Assembly (NCBI GenBank): GCA_036172665.1
Contig: JAYKNF010000015.1
Coordinates: 1,984,001 to 2,048,000 of the forward strand
Length of the DNA: 64,000 bases
From: Prosopocoilus inquinatus
Taxonomy: Eukaryota; Arthropoda; Insecta; Coleoptera; Lucanidae
Direction: 5' to 3'
Below, piece after piece: positions 45,300 through 55,094 of the stretch. The position numbers and the translations under genes are program-made. Positions within the stretch are counted from its first letter, which is position 1, and each line of letters begins with the position of its first letter. Below the pieces are notes generated by a model, which was given only the letters and a program-made list of their open reading frames with translations, was not told where the DNA came from and ran no database searches.

Positions 45300-46130
45300 A
45301 AACCTTAAGAACTAACACAGACATAGTCATACTCCATTGGGGTCATTTTCTTGTTGGAATATGAATCTTAACGGCATATTCCTTCCGTTCTGCATAAGGT
45401 AACATTGTTTGCCTTAAAATGTCCCTAAAACAGAATCGATCCATGTTACCTTCTATGAAATGTAACGGTCCTACTCCACGTTTTGAAAAACAACCCCACA
45501 ATATAACACTTCCTCCAACGTGCTTAAGAATGGAGACAATATACTTGGAATTAAATCTTTCATTTTCAGAACGTCTTACCCAACGTATTCCATCAGATTT
45601 AAACATATTGTACTTTGTTTCATCACTGAATAAAACTTTATACCAGACTTCGCGAGACCAGTGAACATGTAGCCTTGCAAACTCTAATATTGAGGCTTCA
45701 TTTTTTTTAGATACGTGGTTTCTTGGCTGGACGTTTGCCAAACAGGTTCGCTTCAACAAATCTACGCATCGAGTACTTAGATTTAAATCAAGAACTTCAC
45801 CTTTTATTCTTGAGGCAGATTTCCAGGGGTCGCTTTAGGAGATTCTTTTTATGCGTCTGTCCATATGTATCTTTCACAGTTTTTCGAGGTCTACCAGACT
45901 TCGGCATGGGCTCCAGATGTCTACGCTCTTGGAAAAAATTCTGCATACAGTATACCGAAGTATAGCAAAACGTCTGCTAATAGCTGCTTTTCCACGTCGA
46001 AATACCCGTTAGCATTATTAACTAACGGTCATTTACAATTGTTGCTTTTACTAGTATCTTGTTCTAACAAGAGTTCATTTCGATTTTCGGTAATATTGGC
46101 GTTTTAAACATATGATTTTTTTAAACGCAT
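45300..46130 (-). pseudogene. Tc1-like transposase, nearly complete but frameshifted
   Basis: Minus strand from about 46000: AISRRFAILRYTVCRIFSKS (N-terminal helix-turn-helix), KSGRPRKTVKDT (GRPR hook), SASRIKGEVLDLNLSTRCV, FGKRPAKKP, then the open frame 45759-45343 with HWSREVWYKVLFSDETKYNM (first catalytic D in SDE), GGSVILWGCFSKRGVGPLHF, and after a shift near 45360 FQQENDPNGV (second D, normally QQDND). The third acidic residue lies beyond the end. At least three shifts; inactive. Confidence 0.88.
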
Positions 46131-46640
46131 GTCGTAGCTTAACTTTACTGCTAACAGTACAGTACAGTAACAGTAGTATCATGTCTTCTGTCAACCGTCG
46201 AGTAAGGTGTTCGTTTTATTTACGTTATTTATTGGTTTAATTGCAAAAATAATTTCTTTTCAGGATTCATTTACCATGTTACTGATTTTATGTTGCATTA
46301 CAAAATGATGTTTGGTATTTACATTGAAGCAGATTTATGAAAATGAAAATTAATTTTCGTAACGGTTCAAAAGTCACGGGAGTACCGAAACTGCTTGGAA
46401 CAGTTTAGAAGACAATCTGCATTGATAGGTAGCGATATCTCGACAAACTGAAGCACCTTCCGAAGAACAGTCAATTATTAAAACGTACTGCTAACATTAT
46501 GGAAAGTGCAATACTTGCTGTGGAAAATTCTCCATACATCTCTATTGGCTCGTTATCACAATCTACTTTACTGGTTGGAACTTTCTGTTGGAAGGTGCCA
46601 CAAATTATTACCTGAAGATGCAAAGCTCTAATTTAAAATT
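46090..46640 (+). repeat. Dispersed repeat R, copy 4
   Basis: The inverse of 3400-3905 over its whole length, including the shared GTCAACCGTCGAGTAAGGTG block. It directly follows the Tc1 relic, so part of it might be that element's terminal region. Confidence 0.7.
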
Positions 46641-46642
46641 TA

Positions 46643-47478
46643 CGGATCATTATGAGTTCGAATACGTACCAATTGTTAATTTTGGTTTCCATGATAACGA
46701 AAAAAAAACTTCTTTACTTTTCAATCTAGAAAGCTATGAATCGCATTTTTTCAATCTAATGCGATCAAGTGTTTCGAGAAAATCACTTCTTTGATAGTAT
46801 TTTGATTTTTAACATTTTTACAGTATTTGAAATTTTCATTAGGTCTTAACTCATATTTTCGGTAGAACCTCATATGTTTCTTAGCTTAGTTCAACAGAAC
46901 ATTTCTTTCTGAGTACGCTGATACTAAATACGTCAAATTTTCTTTGAAAGTAATTTAAAATAGTGCATGTTTTATTGAAATTCTGGACTCCCTTTATTTC
47001 AAATGACTTTGAAAGAAATTATGATGTTTTTGGTATCAACGTACTCACAAAGAAATGTTCTGTTGAACTAAGCTAAGAAACATATGAGTTTCTCTTTAAA
47101 AAAATGAGTTACGACCTAATGAAAATTTCAAATAATGTAAAAATGTTAAAAATCAAAATACTATCAAAGGAGTGATTTTCTCGAAACACTTGATTGCATT
47201 AGATCGAAAAAATGCGATTCATAACTTTCTAGATTGAAAAATAAAAAAGTTTTTTTTTCGTTGTCATGGAAACCAAAATTATCAATTGATACGTATTCGG
47301 ACTCGTAATGATGCGTAGACTTTAAATATGTAAAAATATATAGGGTGTTCTATTTAAAATAAGGAAGTTGATATCACTTCCGGCGAAACCGGAAGTCCTA
47401 TGGTGCCTGGCAGTATGTCGAAAAAATTCCATCTTTTGTTTAATTTACTGTCTCCAAAATTCAGGTTAATCGATTAAG
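46643..47478. mobile_element. Family F fold-back element, copy 2 (left end missing)
   Basis: It aligns with 21700-22530: AATTTTGGTTTCCATGA, ATGCGATCAAGTGTTTCGAG and the two inverted halves meeting near 46990. The last 60 bp of the right end are absent. Confidence 0.85.
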
Positions 47479-47924
47479 AGATATATAAATAATAGATTTT
47501 AAATATGTGAAAATACAGGGTGATTCTTAAATAGACCGCCAAATAATAATCCCTACAAGAATATAAATCACTGATTACGATCAAACTGCTAAAGAGAATT
47601 TGGCTGCTTTAGTTTTCGAAAAATAATTAAACAAAAATTTTACCCAAATCCACAACACTGCACTGTTTAAGAACTAGCTGCCAAATGAAATAAATACAGT
47701 CCTAAAAGTGTTTTTTTTTTTAGTTTTATGGGTACAGCAGCGAGGAATCGGGCGTGAACTTGACCTTAAAAGGAATTGAATGCCGGAAAAGTTTTAAAAT
47801 ATTTACTTCATTACTGAAAAAGGGCAGAAATCATATGTAACAAATTTATTCAATACTAATTTTTAAGATAAGGGTAACGATGATTGCAATTTGAACACCT
47901 AATTTGTTTATTCCAGGGTTGAAA

Positions 47925-48180
47925 AGTTTAAAACAAACTGTTTAAAACATAGTGTTTAAAACATGTTTAAAACACCGAATTAAAAACATACCATCTGTTT
48001 TAAAGAAAATGTTTTAAACATGTTTTTTTTGATAATGTTTTAAATTCATTTTTTGTAATTTTAAGCTAAAAAAGAACTTTTTTGATATAAGTGCTTTATT
48101 TTTAAGTTTTAAACGTGTTTTTTTTTTTTATTAATGTTTTAAATTCATTTTTTTAGTTTTAAGCTAAAGAAGTACCACTT
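47925..48180. repeat. GTTTAAAAC-motif cluster, left arm
   Basis: About ten occurrences of GTTTAAAAC, GTTTTAAAC or close variants in 250 bp. The mirror cluster is at 53990-54110. Confidence 0.8.
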
Positions 48181-48234
48181 TTGATATATGTGTTTTATTT
48201 TTGCAACGTAATATGTGTAACCAGAAGTTAAAGT

Positions 48235-48405
48235 TTTCCCTACAGCTATCTCTATACCCTAAGCCATCTATAATACGTATTATTCTTTTTTATACTTCAA
48301 AAAAGAATAATACGTATTATGGGTGGCTTAAATTCTTTTTTATACTTCAAAAAAGAATAATACGTATTATGGATGGCTTAGGGTATAGAGATAGCTGTAG
48401 GGAAA
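48235..48405. repeat. Inverted repeat with 57-bp arms and internal repeat
   Basis: The left arm 48235-48291 and the right arm 48349-48405 are inverse copies with about one mismatch. The 57-bp middle repeats the inner part of both arms (AAGAATAATACGTATTAT). It can fold in two alternative hairpins. Confidence 0.9.
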
Positions 48406-48528
48406 CCTTCAAAAAACTGAATATATTAACTCTTTACATTTTAGAATTGAAGTTCGTTCTTGTCCGATGAAAATAGTAAGTACAAAGTTTTTTTAATCTC
48501 AAACCGGACAGAAAAATGAAGGGAAACA

Positions 48529-48570
48529 CACTCAACGTTTCGCTATAGATTTATAGCTTCGTCAGGAGTG
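48529..48570 (-). ncRNA. Hammerhead ribozyme, family P1 (inverted copy)
   Basis: Minus strand: CACUC; CUGACGA; AGCUAUAAAUCUAUAGC as stem II (GCUAUA/UAUAGC, perfect); GAAA; C-G; U, then U at the cleavage site; GAGUG. Stem I has 5 perfect pairs. Stem III is the minimal AC/GU palindrome. Confidence 0.9.
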
Positions 48571-48692
48571 AAAAAAAGTAAATAAACAAGTTGTCAAGAG
48601 AAACAAGTCGTCAAGAGAAACGAAAAGGTAACATGATTTTTAAACTAAACTACGAGTTGTTCGGAAAAAAAGTAACGAGAACTAATTAAAGC

Positions 48693-48695
<3 letters not shown>

Positions 48696-48733
<38 letters not shown>
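48696..48733. repeat. T38 homopolymer tract
   Basis: Uninterrupted T run between the inverted pseudo-LTR and the inverted body of P1. It mirrors the A40 tract at 50456-50495. Confidence 0.95.
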
Positions 48734-48736
<3 letters not shown>

Positions 48737-48762
48737 TATATATAATTAATTAATTGACAGAT

Positions 48763-49236
48763 CTATATCTTGTTTAAAGAGTCCAGAAAACTACAAAATA
48801 TGTCATTTAAATTTTCAAAGTCCGTACGTTTATTAATAGAATTTCCAGACATTTTAATTTTACACATTTCTATGAAACGTCTTTTAAAAATATTAGATTC
48901 ACTGTACAAAATGTCAGTATTATCAAAATCAAAATTATGATTATTTACTAATGAATGCTCTACAAGCATTGAATGATTTTGATTATTTTTTTGAATATGA
49001 TATTTATGTTGGTCTAAACGTTTTTTTAAATTTTGGCTCGTTTCACCTATATAAACAGAATTACAATTTGAACATTTGATTTCATAAACCACGTTAGGTT
49101 GTTTTAATTTCGGTATTTTGGTTTTTAAATTCGAAAAAATTAAATTTAAATTAATCACAGATTTACTGGCTAAAATTAAATTATGTTTTTTGAAAATGTG
49201 TTTAAATGTATTGTGTAATGGTTCAATATAAGGCAA
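48763..49236 (-). CDS. GIY-YIG endonuclease part of P1 PLE, inverted copy (intact frame)
   Basis: A 157-codon frame at the 3' end of the inverted copy. It contains VVYEIKCSNCNSVYIGETSQ, the GIY-YIG core with a CxxC pair, followed by LKKRLDQHKYHI with the conserved catalytic Arg, and a C-terminal helix-rich end (SIFKRRFIEMCKIKMSGN). The A7 run here keeps the frame, whereas both plus-strand copies have A8 and are shifted. It lacks the RT on the same frame, so it is unlikely to act alone. Confidence 0.85.
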   Translation of the reverse strand: MPYIEPLHNTFKHIFKKHNLILASKSVINLNLIFSNLKTKIPKLKQPNVVYEIKCSNCNSVYIGETSQNLKKRLDQHKYHIQKNNQNHSMLVEHSLVNNHNFDFDNTDILYSESNIFKRRFIEMCKIKMSGNSINKRTDFENLNDIFCSFLDSLNKI

Positions 49237-49273
49237 AGATATGTATTTATGATTCGAAGTTTGTCTAATGTTT

Positions 49274-49796
49274 TTAGAGACATTTGAATTTTGTCAGAAC
49301 TTTATCAGAAAGTAAAATAGCTCGATCAGTTAATGAAATAATAGTTGCAATTTTATAATTTTTAGGTGTGTACGAGTGAAAATTTATGTACCTACCTGAC
49401 CAGGTAGGTTTATGAAACCAATTAGTAATTAATTTATCATTCTGTCTGATAATATTTACATCAAGAAAACTCAATGAATTATTATTTTCTTTTTCTACTG
49501 TAAATTGTAATCTATTATGAAAAGAATTAAATTTATTTAAAACAAAATCTACCTTATCAGAAGGCAAAATCAATAAAATGTCATCTACATAACGAAAATA
49601 TAACGTTAAATCGAATGATAAAGAGTTAATAACAGATTTTTCTAGTTCTTGCATAACAATTTCAGCTAAAGCCGGAGATAAAGGAGAACCCATTGCTGTA
49701 CCAAAAATCTGTTTATAAAATTTATCATTGAAAGCAAAATAAGATGTTTCAAAACATAAATCAACTATTTCTAAAAAGTTACCTTTGGAAATATCA
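49274..49796 (-). pseudogene. PLE RT C-terminal fragment, inverted copy
   Basis: The frame 49693-49274 begins at MGSPLSPALAEIVMQELEKS and includes YVDD in LYFRYVDDILLILP and WSGRYI. The upstream part continues to the junction at 49796 without the RT N-terminus. A deletion of about 100 bp joins LLSD directly to LTKFKCL near 49290. Confidence 0.85.
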
Positions 49797-50452
49797 TTTA
49801 TGATAACTTAAATTTAATAAAGGAAACTCTTATTCAAAATTCTTATCCAATAAATCTTATTGAATCAGTAATTAAAAATCGTATTAAATACTTACAAAAT
49901 TCAAATGTCTCTAAAAACATTAGACAAACTTCGAATCATAAATACATATCTTTGCCTTATATTGAACCATTACACAATACATTTAAACACATTTTCAAAA
50001 AACATAATTTAATTTTAGCCAGTAAATCTGTGATTAATTTAAATTTAATTTTTTCGAATTTAAAAACCAAAATACCGAAATTAAAACAACCTAACGTGGT
50101 TTATGAAATCAAATGTTCAAATTGTAATTCTGTTTATATAGGTGAAACGAGCCAAAATTTAAAAAAAACGTTTAGACCAACATAAATATCATATTCAAAA
50201 AAATAATCAAAATCATTCAATGCTTGTAGAGCATTCATTAGTAAATAATCATAATTTTGATTTTGATAATACTGACATTTTGTACAGTGAATCTAATATT
50301 TTTAAAAGACGTTTCATAGAAATGTGTAAAATTAAAATGTCTGGAAATTCTATTAATAAACGTACGGACTTTGAAAATTTAAATGACATATTTTGTAGTT
50401 TTCTGGACTCTTTAAACAAGATATAGATCTGTCAATTAATTAATTATATATA

Positions 50453-50455
<3 letters not shown>
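49797..50455 (+). pseudogene. P1 PLE 3' body fragment, plus orientation
   Basis: It reads NLNLIKETLIQNSYPINLIE, then the GIY-YIG core (VYEIKC, VYIGET) to 50185, then after an A8 frameshift the C-terminal segment to 50426. It forms the right arm of a long near-perfect inverted repeat with 48763-49272. Confidence 0.85.

Positions 50456-50495
<40 letters not shown>
50456..50495. repeat. A40 homopolymer tract
   Basis: Uninterrupted A run following TATATATA at the 3' end of the P1 body, directly before the pseudo-LTR. It looks like an RNA 3' poly(A) or slippage product between tandem units. Confidence 0.95.
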
Positions 50496-50498
<3 letters not shown>

Positions 50499-50746
50499 GC
50501 TTTAATTAGTTCTCGTTACTTTTTTTCCGAACAACTCGTAGTTTAGTTTAAAAATCATGTTACCTTTTCGTTTCTCTTGACGACTTGTTTCTCTTGACAA
50601 CTTGTTTATTTACTTTTTTTCACTCCTGACGAAGCTATAAATCTATAGCGAAACGTTGAGTGTGTTTCCCTTCATTTTTCTGTCCGGTTTGAGATTAAAA
50701 AAACTTTGTACTTACTATTTTCATCGGACAAGAACAAACTTCAATT
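50496..50746 (+). repeat. P1 5' pseudo-LTR
   Basis: About 250 bp repeated in direct orientation at 53240-53505 and inverted at 48448-48695. It carries the hammerhead at 50621. Cleavage would set an RNA 5' end at 50658, 89 bases before the ORF start. Confidence 0.9.
50621..50662 (+). ncRNA. Hammerhead ribozyme, family P1 (5' pseudo-LTR)
   Basis: CACUC, CUGACGA, stem II GCUAUA/UAUAGC closed by AAUC, GAAA, CGU, U at 50657 as the cleavage base, GAGUG. All core positions match the consensus, and stem I and stem II are perfect. Confidence 0.93.
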
Positions 50747-52591
50747 ATGGATATCAGAAACATAGGGTTTTACGGTTTTGTCGAGTTTCACTACGGGCAC
50801 CAAAATAAGGTACTGTGCAAAATTTATTCTAATACTTTAATTAAAATTACTAGAATGAAAAATCGTAAGCTCTTTTTACTTAAATGTAGGAAAGAGGGAG
50901 TTTTCCCTCGTCATATAATTGAACCTTTAAAAAGAGCGTACGATATGTCATGTCACAAAATTGACAGATACGTATCAGATTTTGCTAATAAAATTCTTTC
51001 ATATGAAATAGAGGTAACTTTCAAAGTTCTTGCCAAATTAACTTGGAAATTAGATTATACCTTAGGTCATTTAAGTAATTTTCTTGATAATATCACATTG
51101 ACTAATTTTCTAAATTTTGAAAATCAAAAAAATGAAAGGTATTTTAATAAAATTCGATTAACACAGATTAAAAAGTTAGATAATCTTATTTCTATTAGAG
51201 ATAAAAATTTTTACATTAAATTTGATCAAAATATAATAAATAAGTGGCTTGTAAATTATACAAAAACTGAGATTCCGTCAAATTTAAAATACATTTTCGC
51301 TTTAGGCAAAAAATTTTCATTACCTTATTTTCATAAACAACAAGTAGATTTCTTAAAAGTATTAAGTAGCTTAGAGTTTGGTATTAAATCTTTAGATTCA
51401 CCTTCAAAAATACAAATAAGAAATAAATTTTGTTCTAATTTTTTAAATTATATTAGAAATATTGATAAAACTTTTGAAAAATCAAAGTATAAGATTCTTA
51501 TTAGAGATGTTTTGTCTTGTAAAAAATTTCTTAAAGATAATCCTAATATTATTGTTACTACAGCTGATAAAAGCAATGTAACTGTTTTAATTGATAAAAC
51601 TGATTATTTTTCAAAAGTTCAAACTATGCTGTCTGATAATAATACATATGTAGAATTAGCTAACGATCCCACCGAATCTTATCAACGTAAAACTTTCAGT
51701 ATTATTAATAAGATAGAGAAATCCGTTGAAATTAGTAATATTGTTGCTAAATCTCTTAAAGTACAACATCCCATATTTCCTAAATTATACTGCATTCCAA
51801 AAATTCATAAACCTAATACACCTCTTCGTCCTATAGTTTCCACTATTGGTTCTTCTCCATATTTCTTATCTAAATTTATTTCAAAAATCATTACTCAGGT
51901 TACTAGTAAATCAGAATATTTTATAAAAAATTCTTTTGAACTCGTAGAAAAATTAAAACAAATAACTGTACCAAATAATTGCATTATAATTTCTTTAGAT
52001 GTTATTTCTTTATTTACTAACATTCCTAAAGATTTAGCTTTAAAAAGTATAAATGATAGGTGGTTAGAGATTAAAGATTTTACTGATATTTCCAAAGGTA
52101 ACTTTTTAGAAATAGTTGATTTATGTTTTGAAACATCTTATTTTGCTTTCAATGATAAATTTTATAAACAGATTTTTGGTACAGCAATGGGTTCTCCTTT
52201 ATCTCCGGCTTTAGCTGAAATTGTTATGCAAGAACTAGAAAAATCTGTTATTAACTCTTTATCATTCGATTTAACGTTATATTTTCGTTATGTAGATGAC
52301 ATTTTATTGATTTTGCCTTCTGATAAGGTAGATTTTGTTTTAAATAAATTTAATTCTTTTCATAATAGATTACAATTTACAGTAGAAAAAGAAAATAATA
52401 ATTCATTGAGTTTTCTTGATGTAAATATTATCAGACACAATGATAAATTAATTACTAATTGGTTTCATAAACCTACCTGGTCAGGTAGGTACATAGATTT
52501 TCACTCGTACACACCCAAAAATTATAAAATTGCAACTATTATTTCATTAACAGATCGAGCTATTTTACTTTCTGATAGTTTTCGTTTATGA
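50747..52591 (+). CDS. Penelope-like reverse transcriptase, family P1 (614 codons)
   Basis: PLE polymerase. The N-terminal about 250 residues are Lys/Asn-rich, as in other PLEs. TTADKSNVTVLIDKTDYFSK near residue 275 is the PLE-specific pre-RT motif; PKLYCIPKIHKPNTPLRPIV near 345 is the RT fingers; ISLDVISLFTNIP near 415 holds the first catalytic Asp; TAMGSPLSPALAEIV at 479-493 and YVDD at 515-518 form the rest of the active site; SFLDVNIIR and WSGRYID lie in the thumb. The start follows the pseudo-LTR by a few bases. The frame ends at SFRL by a one-base shift just before the GIY-YIG part, so this copy makes an RT without its own nuclease. Confidence 0.92.
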   Translation: MDIRNIGFYGFVEFHYGHQNKVLCKIYSNTLIKITRMKNRKLFLLKCRKEGVFPRHIIEPLKRAYDMSCHKIDRYVSDFANKILSYEIEVTFKVLAKLTWKLDYTLGHLSNFLDNITLTNFLNFENQKNERYFNKIRLTQIKKLDNLISIRDKNFYIKFDQNIINKWLVNYTKTEIPSNLKYIFALGKKFSLPYFHKQQVDFLKVLSSLEFGIKSLDSPSKIQIRNKFCSNFLNYIRNIDKTFEKSKYKILIRDVLSCKKFLKDNPNIIVTTADKSNVTVLIDKTDYFSKVQTMLSDNNTYVELANDPTESYQRKTFSIINKIEKSVEISNIVAKSLKVQHPIFPKLYCIPKIHKPNTPLRPIVSTIGSSPYFLSKFISKIITQVTSKSEYFIKNSFELVEKLKQITVPNNCIIISLDVISLFTNIPKDLALKSINDRWLEIKDFTDISKGNFLEIVDLCFETSYFAFNDKFYKQIFGTAMGSPLSPALAEIVMQELEKSVINSLSFDLTLYFRYVDDILLILPSDKVDFVLNKFNSFHNRLQFTVEKENNNSLSFLDVNIIRHNDKLITNWFHKPTWSGRYIDFHSYTPKNYKIATIISLTDRAILLSDSFRL

Positions 52592-52593
52592 TA

Positions 52594-53183
52594 ACTTAAA
52601 TTTAATAAAGAAAACTCTTATTCAAAATTCTTATCCAATAAATCTTATTGAATCAGTAATTAAAAATCGTATTAAATACTTACAAAATTCAAATGTCTCT
52701 AATAACATTAGACAAACTTCGAACCATAAATACATATCTTTGCCTTATATTGAACCATTACACAATACATTTAAACACATTTTCAAAAAACATAATTTAA
52801 TTTTTGCCAGTAAATCTGTGAATAATTTAAATTTAATTTTTTCGAATTTAAAAACCAAAATACCTAAATTAAAACAACCTAATGTGGTTTATGAAATCAA
52901 ATGTTCAAATTGTAATTCTGTTTATATAGGTGAAACGAGCCAAAATTTAAAAAAAACGTTTAGACCAACATAAATATCATATTCAAAAAAATAATCAAAA
53001 TCATTCAATGCTTGTAGAGCATTCATTAGTAAATAATCATAATTTTGATTTTGATAATACTGACATTTTGTACAGTAAATCTAATATTTTTAAAAGACGT
53101 TTCATAGAAATGTGTAAAATTAAAATGTCTCCAAATTCTATTAATAAACGTACGGACTTTGAAAATTTAAATGACATTTTGTA
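52594..53183 (+). pseudogene. GIY-YIG endonuclease part of P1, frameshifted
   Basis: Continuation of the ORF in another frame: NLNLIKKTLIQNSYP, then the segment 52740-52973 with VVYEIKCSNCNSVYIGETSQ. It is shifted at an A8 run near 52950 and ends with CKIKMSPNSINKR. Two shifts (about 52580 and 52950) separate it from the RT. The same A8 shift occurs in the fragment at 50165, so it was inherited. Confidence 0.88.
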
Positions 53184-53221
53184 GTTTTCTAGACTTTTTA
53201 AACAGGATATAGATCTGTCAA

Positions 53222-53505
53222 TTAATTATAAAAAAAAAAAAATTAGTTTTAATTTAGTTCTAGTTACTTTTTCCTTTTTTTCCGGACAACTCGTATTTTA
53301 GTTTAAAATCATATTACCTTTTCGTTTCTCTTGACGACTTGTTTCTCTTGACAACTTGTTTATTTACTTTTTTTCACTCCTGACGAAGCTATAAATCTAT
53401 GGCGAAACGTTGAGTGTGTTCTCTTCATTTTTCTGTCCGGTTTGAGATTAAAAAAACTTTGTACTTACAATTTTCATCGGACAAGAACAAACTTCAATTA
53501 TTATT
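53222..53505 (+). repeat. P1 3' pseudo-LTR
   Basis: Direct copy of 50496-50746 after a short A run. It is slightly diverged and ends at CAAACTTCAATTATTATTAT. Confidence 0.9.
53375..53416 (+). ncRNA. Hammerhead ribozyme, family P1 (3' pseudo-LTR)
   Basis: Same motif as 50621-50662 with a single change in stem II (GCUAUA/UAUGGC, giving a G-U pair), so pairing is preserved. A pair of ribozymes in the two pseudo-LTRs would release a unit-length RNA. Confidence 0.92.
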
Positions 53506-53690
53506 ATTACATTAAGTTTTGAAACATACTGGGTCCTCCGCTTCCCTGTTCATACTATGGGCTACGGGATGAGTTATTATGTAGCAAACTGGCTTGAATT
53601 TGTCTATGATAATACAATGTTAGGTCAAAAAGTGATCGTAGGATGTCGCTGTTTAAACTATTTATAACGTTATCATTTCATTTGTCTTCA
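53500..53690 (-). repeat. P3 repeat, copy 4 (partial, no hammerhead)
   Basis: It begins with an ATT run and on the minus strand contains CAGCGACATCCTACGATCAC, then TTTTTGACCTAACATTGTA. It adjoins the P1 3' pseudo-LTR. Confidence 0.6.
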
Positions 53691-53701
53691 TTGAATTTCT
53701 A

Positions 53702-53840
53702 CCGTGTGTCCCAAGGCCGTATATTCGCCCTTCTAGAATTTTAAGGTTTGTTTAAAATTTGAAAACGATGATTTAAACAAAAATTTAACTTGAAATTTCA
53801 GACATATACCTACTGGACTTTTGGTTTCGCCGGAAATAAT
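53702..53840 (+). mobile_element. Family F fold-back element, left-end fragment
   Basis: It begins ACCGTGTGTCCC and continues with CGCCCTTCTAGAAT and later TTTGGTTTCGCCGGAA, as in the F copies. Internal parts are missing. Confidence 0.6.
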
Positions 53841-53989
53841 AAGGGTACATAATCTAACATTACAAACTTTTCATCTTTCTTTTAATTAGAGATCGAATTT
53901 TAATAAATTCTTCTTTTTACACAAATATCAAATAATAATAATATATATCTTTTTATGTAATCTGTAAGGGCAATTTAAACATTTAAAAG

Positions 53990-54110
53990 TTGTTTACAAC
54001 AGTTGTTTTTTTTTGTTTAAAACACGTTTAATTTAGGGTCAATTTTAAACATGTTTTAAACAAAAAAAAAACTGTTTAAAACAAAAAAGAAACAGAAGTC
54101 TTGTTCTTTT
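53990..54110. repeat. GTTTAAAAC-motif cluster, right arm
   Basis: Five or more GTTTAAAAC / GTTTTAAAC words in 120 bp, the counterpart of 47925-48180. Confidence 0.75.
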
Positions 54111-54800
54111 AAAAATAAACAGTTTTTTTTCCAACCGTGGTTTATTCCTGCCAGCATTGCAAACTTTGTGTTAAATGTGCGTCCGATACAAAGTTTCTGT
54201 TTTTGCGAAAATAAATAAATTTCGCCCGCTAGCCTTAATAAACAATCCATCTCAATCATGCGTTTAAAAATTGGTGACCTTGGCCTTAATTCATTCATCG
54301 CACTGCCCTATTGTTGGGGTAATAAATAAAAGCGTGCTCGCCATTGTATTGCTTTATTTTTAATAAGATCCGAAGACGTTTTAGAATTATTTTTCAAGAT
54401 AATATTAACAAATGTCTGTAGACCATAACACCCCTGACTGTTTCGTTAAAATTATCGTTTTGTGAGCGGCAAAGGTAGATGGTATAAATTCGCTGCACAG
54501 TAAGCCTAATTTTCACTTTAGTTATTGCGTTATTGAATGCCCTATAAATATAGTTCGTATTTTATCTGTAGGTACGATTATAAAATCGACATTTTTTTTC
54601 GTCCGCAGCTGATTAAAAACGTTCCCTCTATTAAATAAATTTCAGTGTCAGGATTTTTAGTTTTACTGCTTTAGAAAAAGTCAATAAAACGTACGGAAAC
54701 GCGATATCATAAAACTAACGATTGCGAAATCAATATTTTAGTCTGCACACATTGGCGCAACATGCTCTTTGGGGTCATTTTTAATTAATAATAATTTTTT
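54111..54800. other. No gene seen (interior of TA-flanked element)
   Basis: Mixed-composition sequence. A minus frame at 54298-54056 has no known domain. Function unknown. Confidence 0.4.
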
Positions 54801-54890
54801 GGAAAATTTTCTTTAACATTTTTCTCATAATCAGTGATTTAAATTCTCTCGCAGGTTTTTTTTTTGGCGGTTTATTTAAGAATCAGCCTG

Positions 54891-55085
54891 TATATAGGGT
54901 GTTCCATTTAAATTAAGGAAGTTGATATCATTTCCGGCGAAACTGGAAGTCCTATGACGACTAGCTGTATGTCGAAAAATTCCATACTTTGTTTAATTTA
55001 TTGTCTCCAAAATTCAGGTTAATCGATTAATAAATAAAGATTCTAGAAGGGTGAGCACATGGGGCAGGACACCCGGTATATCAAA
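54891..55085. mobile_element. Family F element, right end
   Basis: From TATAGGGTGTTCC through CTTCCGG-type and AAAATTCAGGTTAATCGATT blocks to GGACACCCGGTATA, matching the right end of the copy at 21490. Its inner part lies at 47490-47515, on the other side of the 7.4-kb insertion. Confidence 0.85.
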
Positions 55086-55094
55086 ACATGTAAA

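Larger units (their letters stand above)
48448..53505. mobile_element. Penelope-like element complex, family P1
   Basis: Parts in order: inverted pseudo-LTR with hammerhead (48448-48695, minus), T38 tract, inverted truncated body (48763-49796, minus), second 3' body fragment (49797-50455, plus), A40 tract, pseudo-LTR with hammerhead (50496-50746), main ORF (50747-52591), GIY-YIG part (52594-53183), 3' pseudo-LTR (53222-53505). Direct pseudo-LTRs plus an inverted truncated copy upstream is the known architecture of PLE insertions. Confidence 0.9.
47516..54890. mobile_element. Large TA-flanked TIR element enclosing a PLE complex (7.4 kb)
   Basis: The left end CAGGGTGATTCTTAAATAGA and the inverted right end CAGGCTGATTCTTAAATAAA share 26 of 28 bases, then looser similarity for about 60 bp (TTTAAATCACTGATTA-like). 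TA lies at both borders. The bases outside rejoin to a family F sequence (AAAATA with TATAGGGTGTTCC), so the element inserted into an F copy. Both arms contain clusters of GTTTAAAAC-type words. No transposase is seen. The PLE complex, P3 and F fragments inside are later insertions. Confidence 0.75.
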
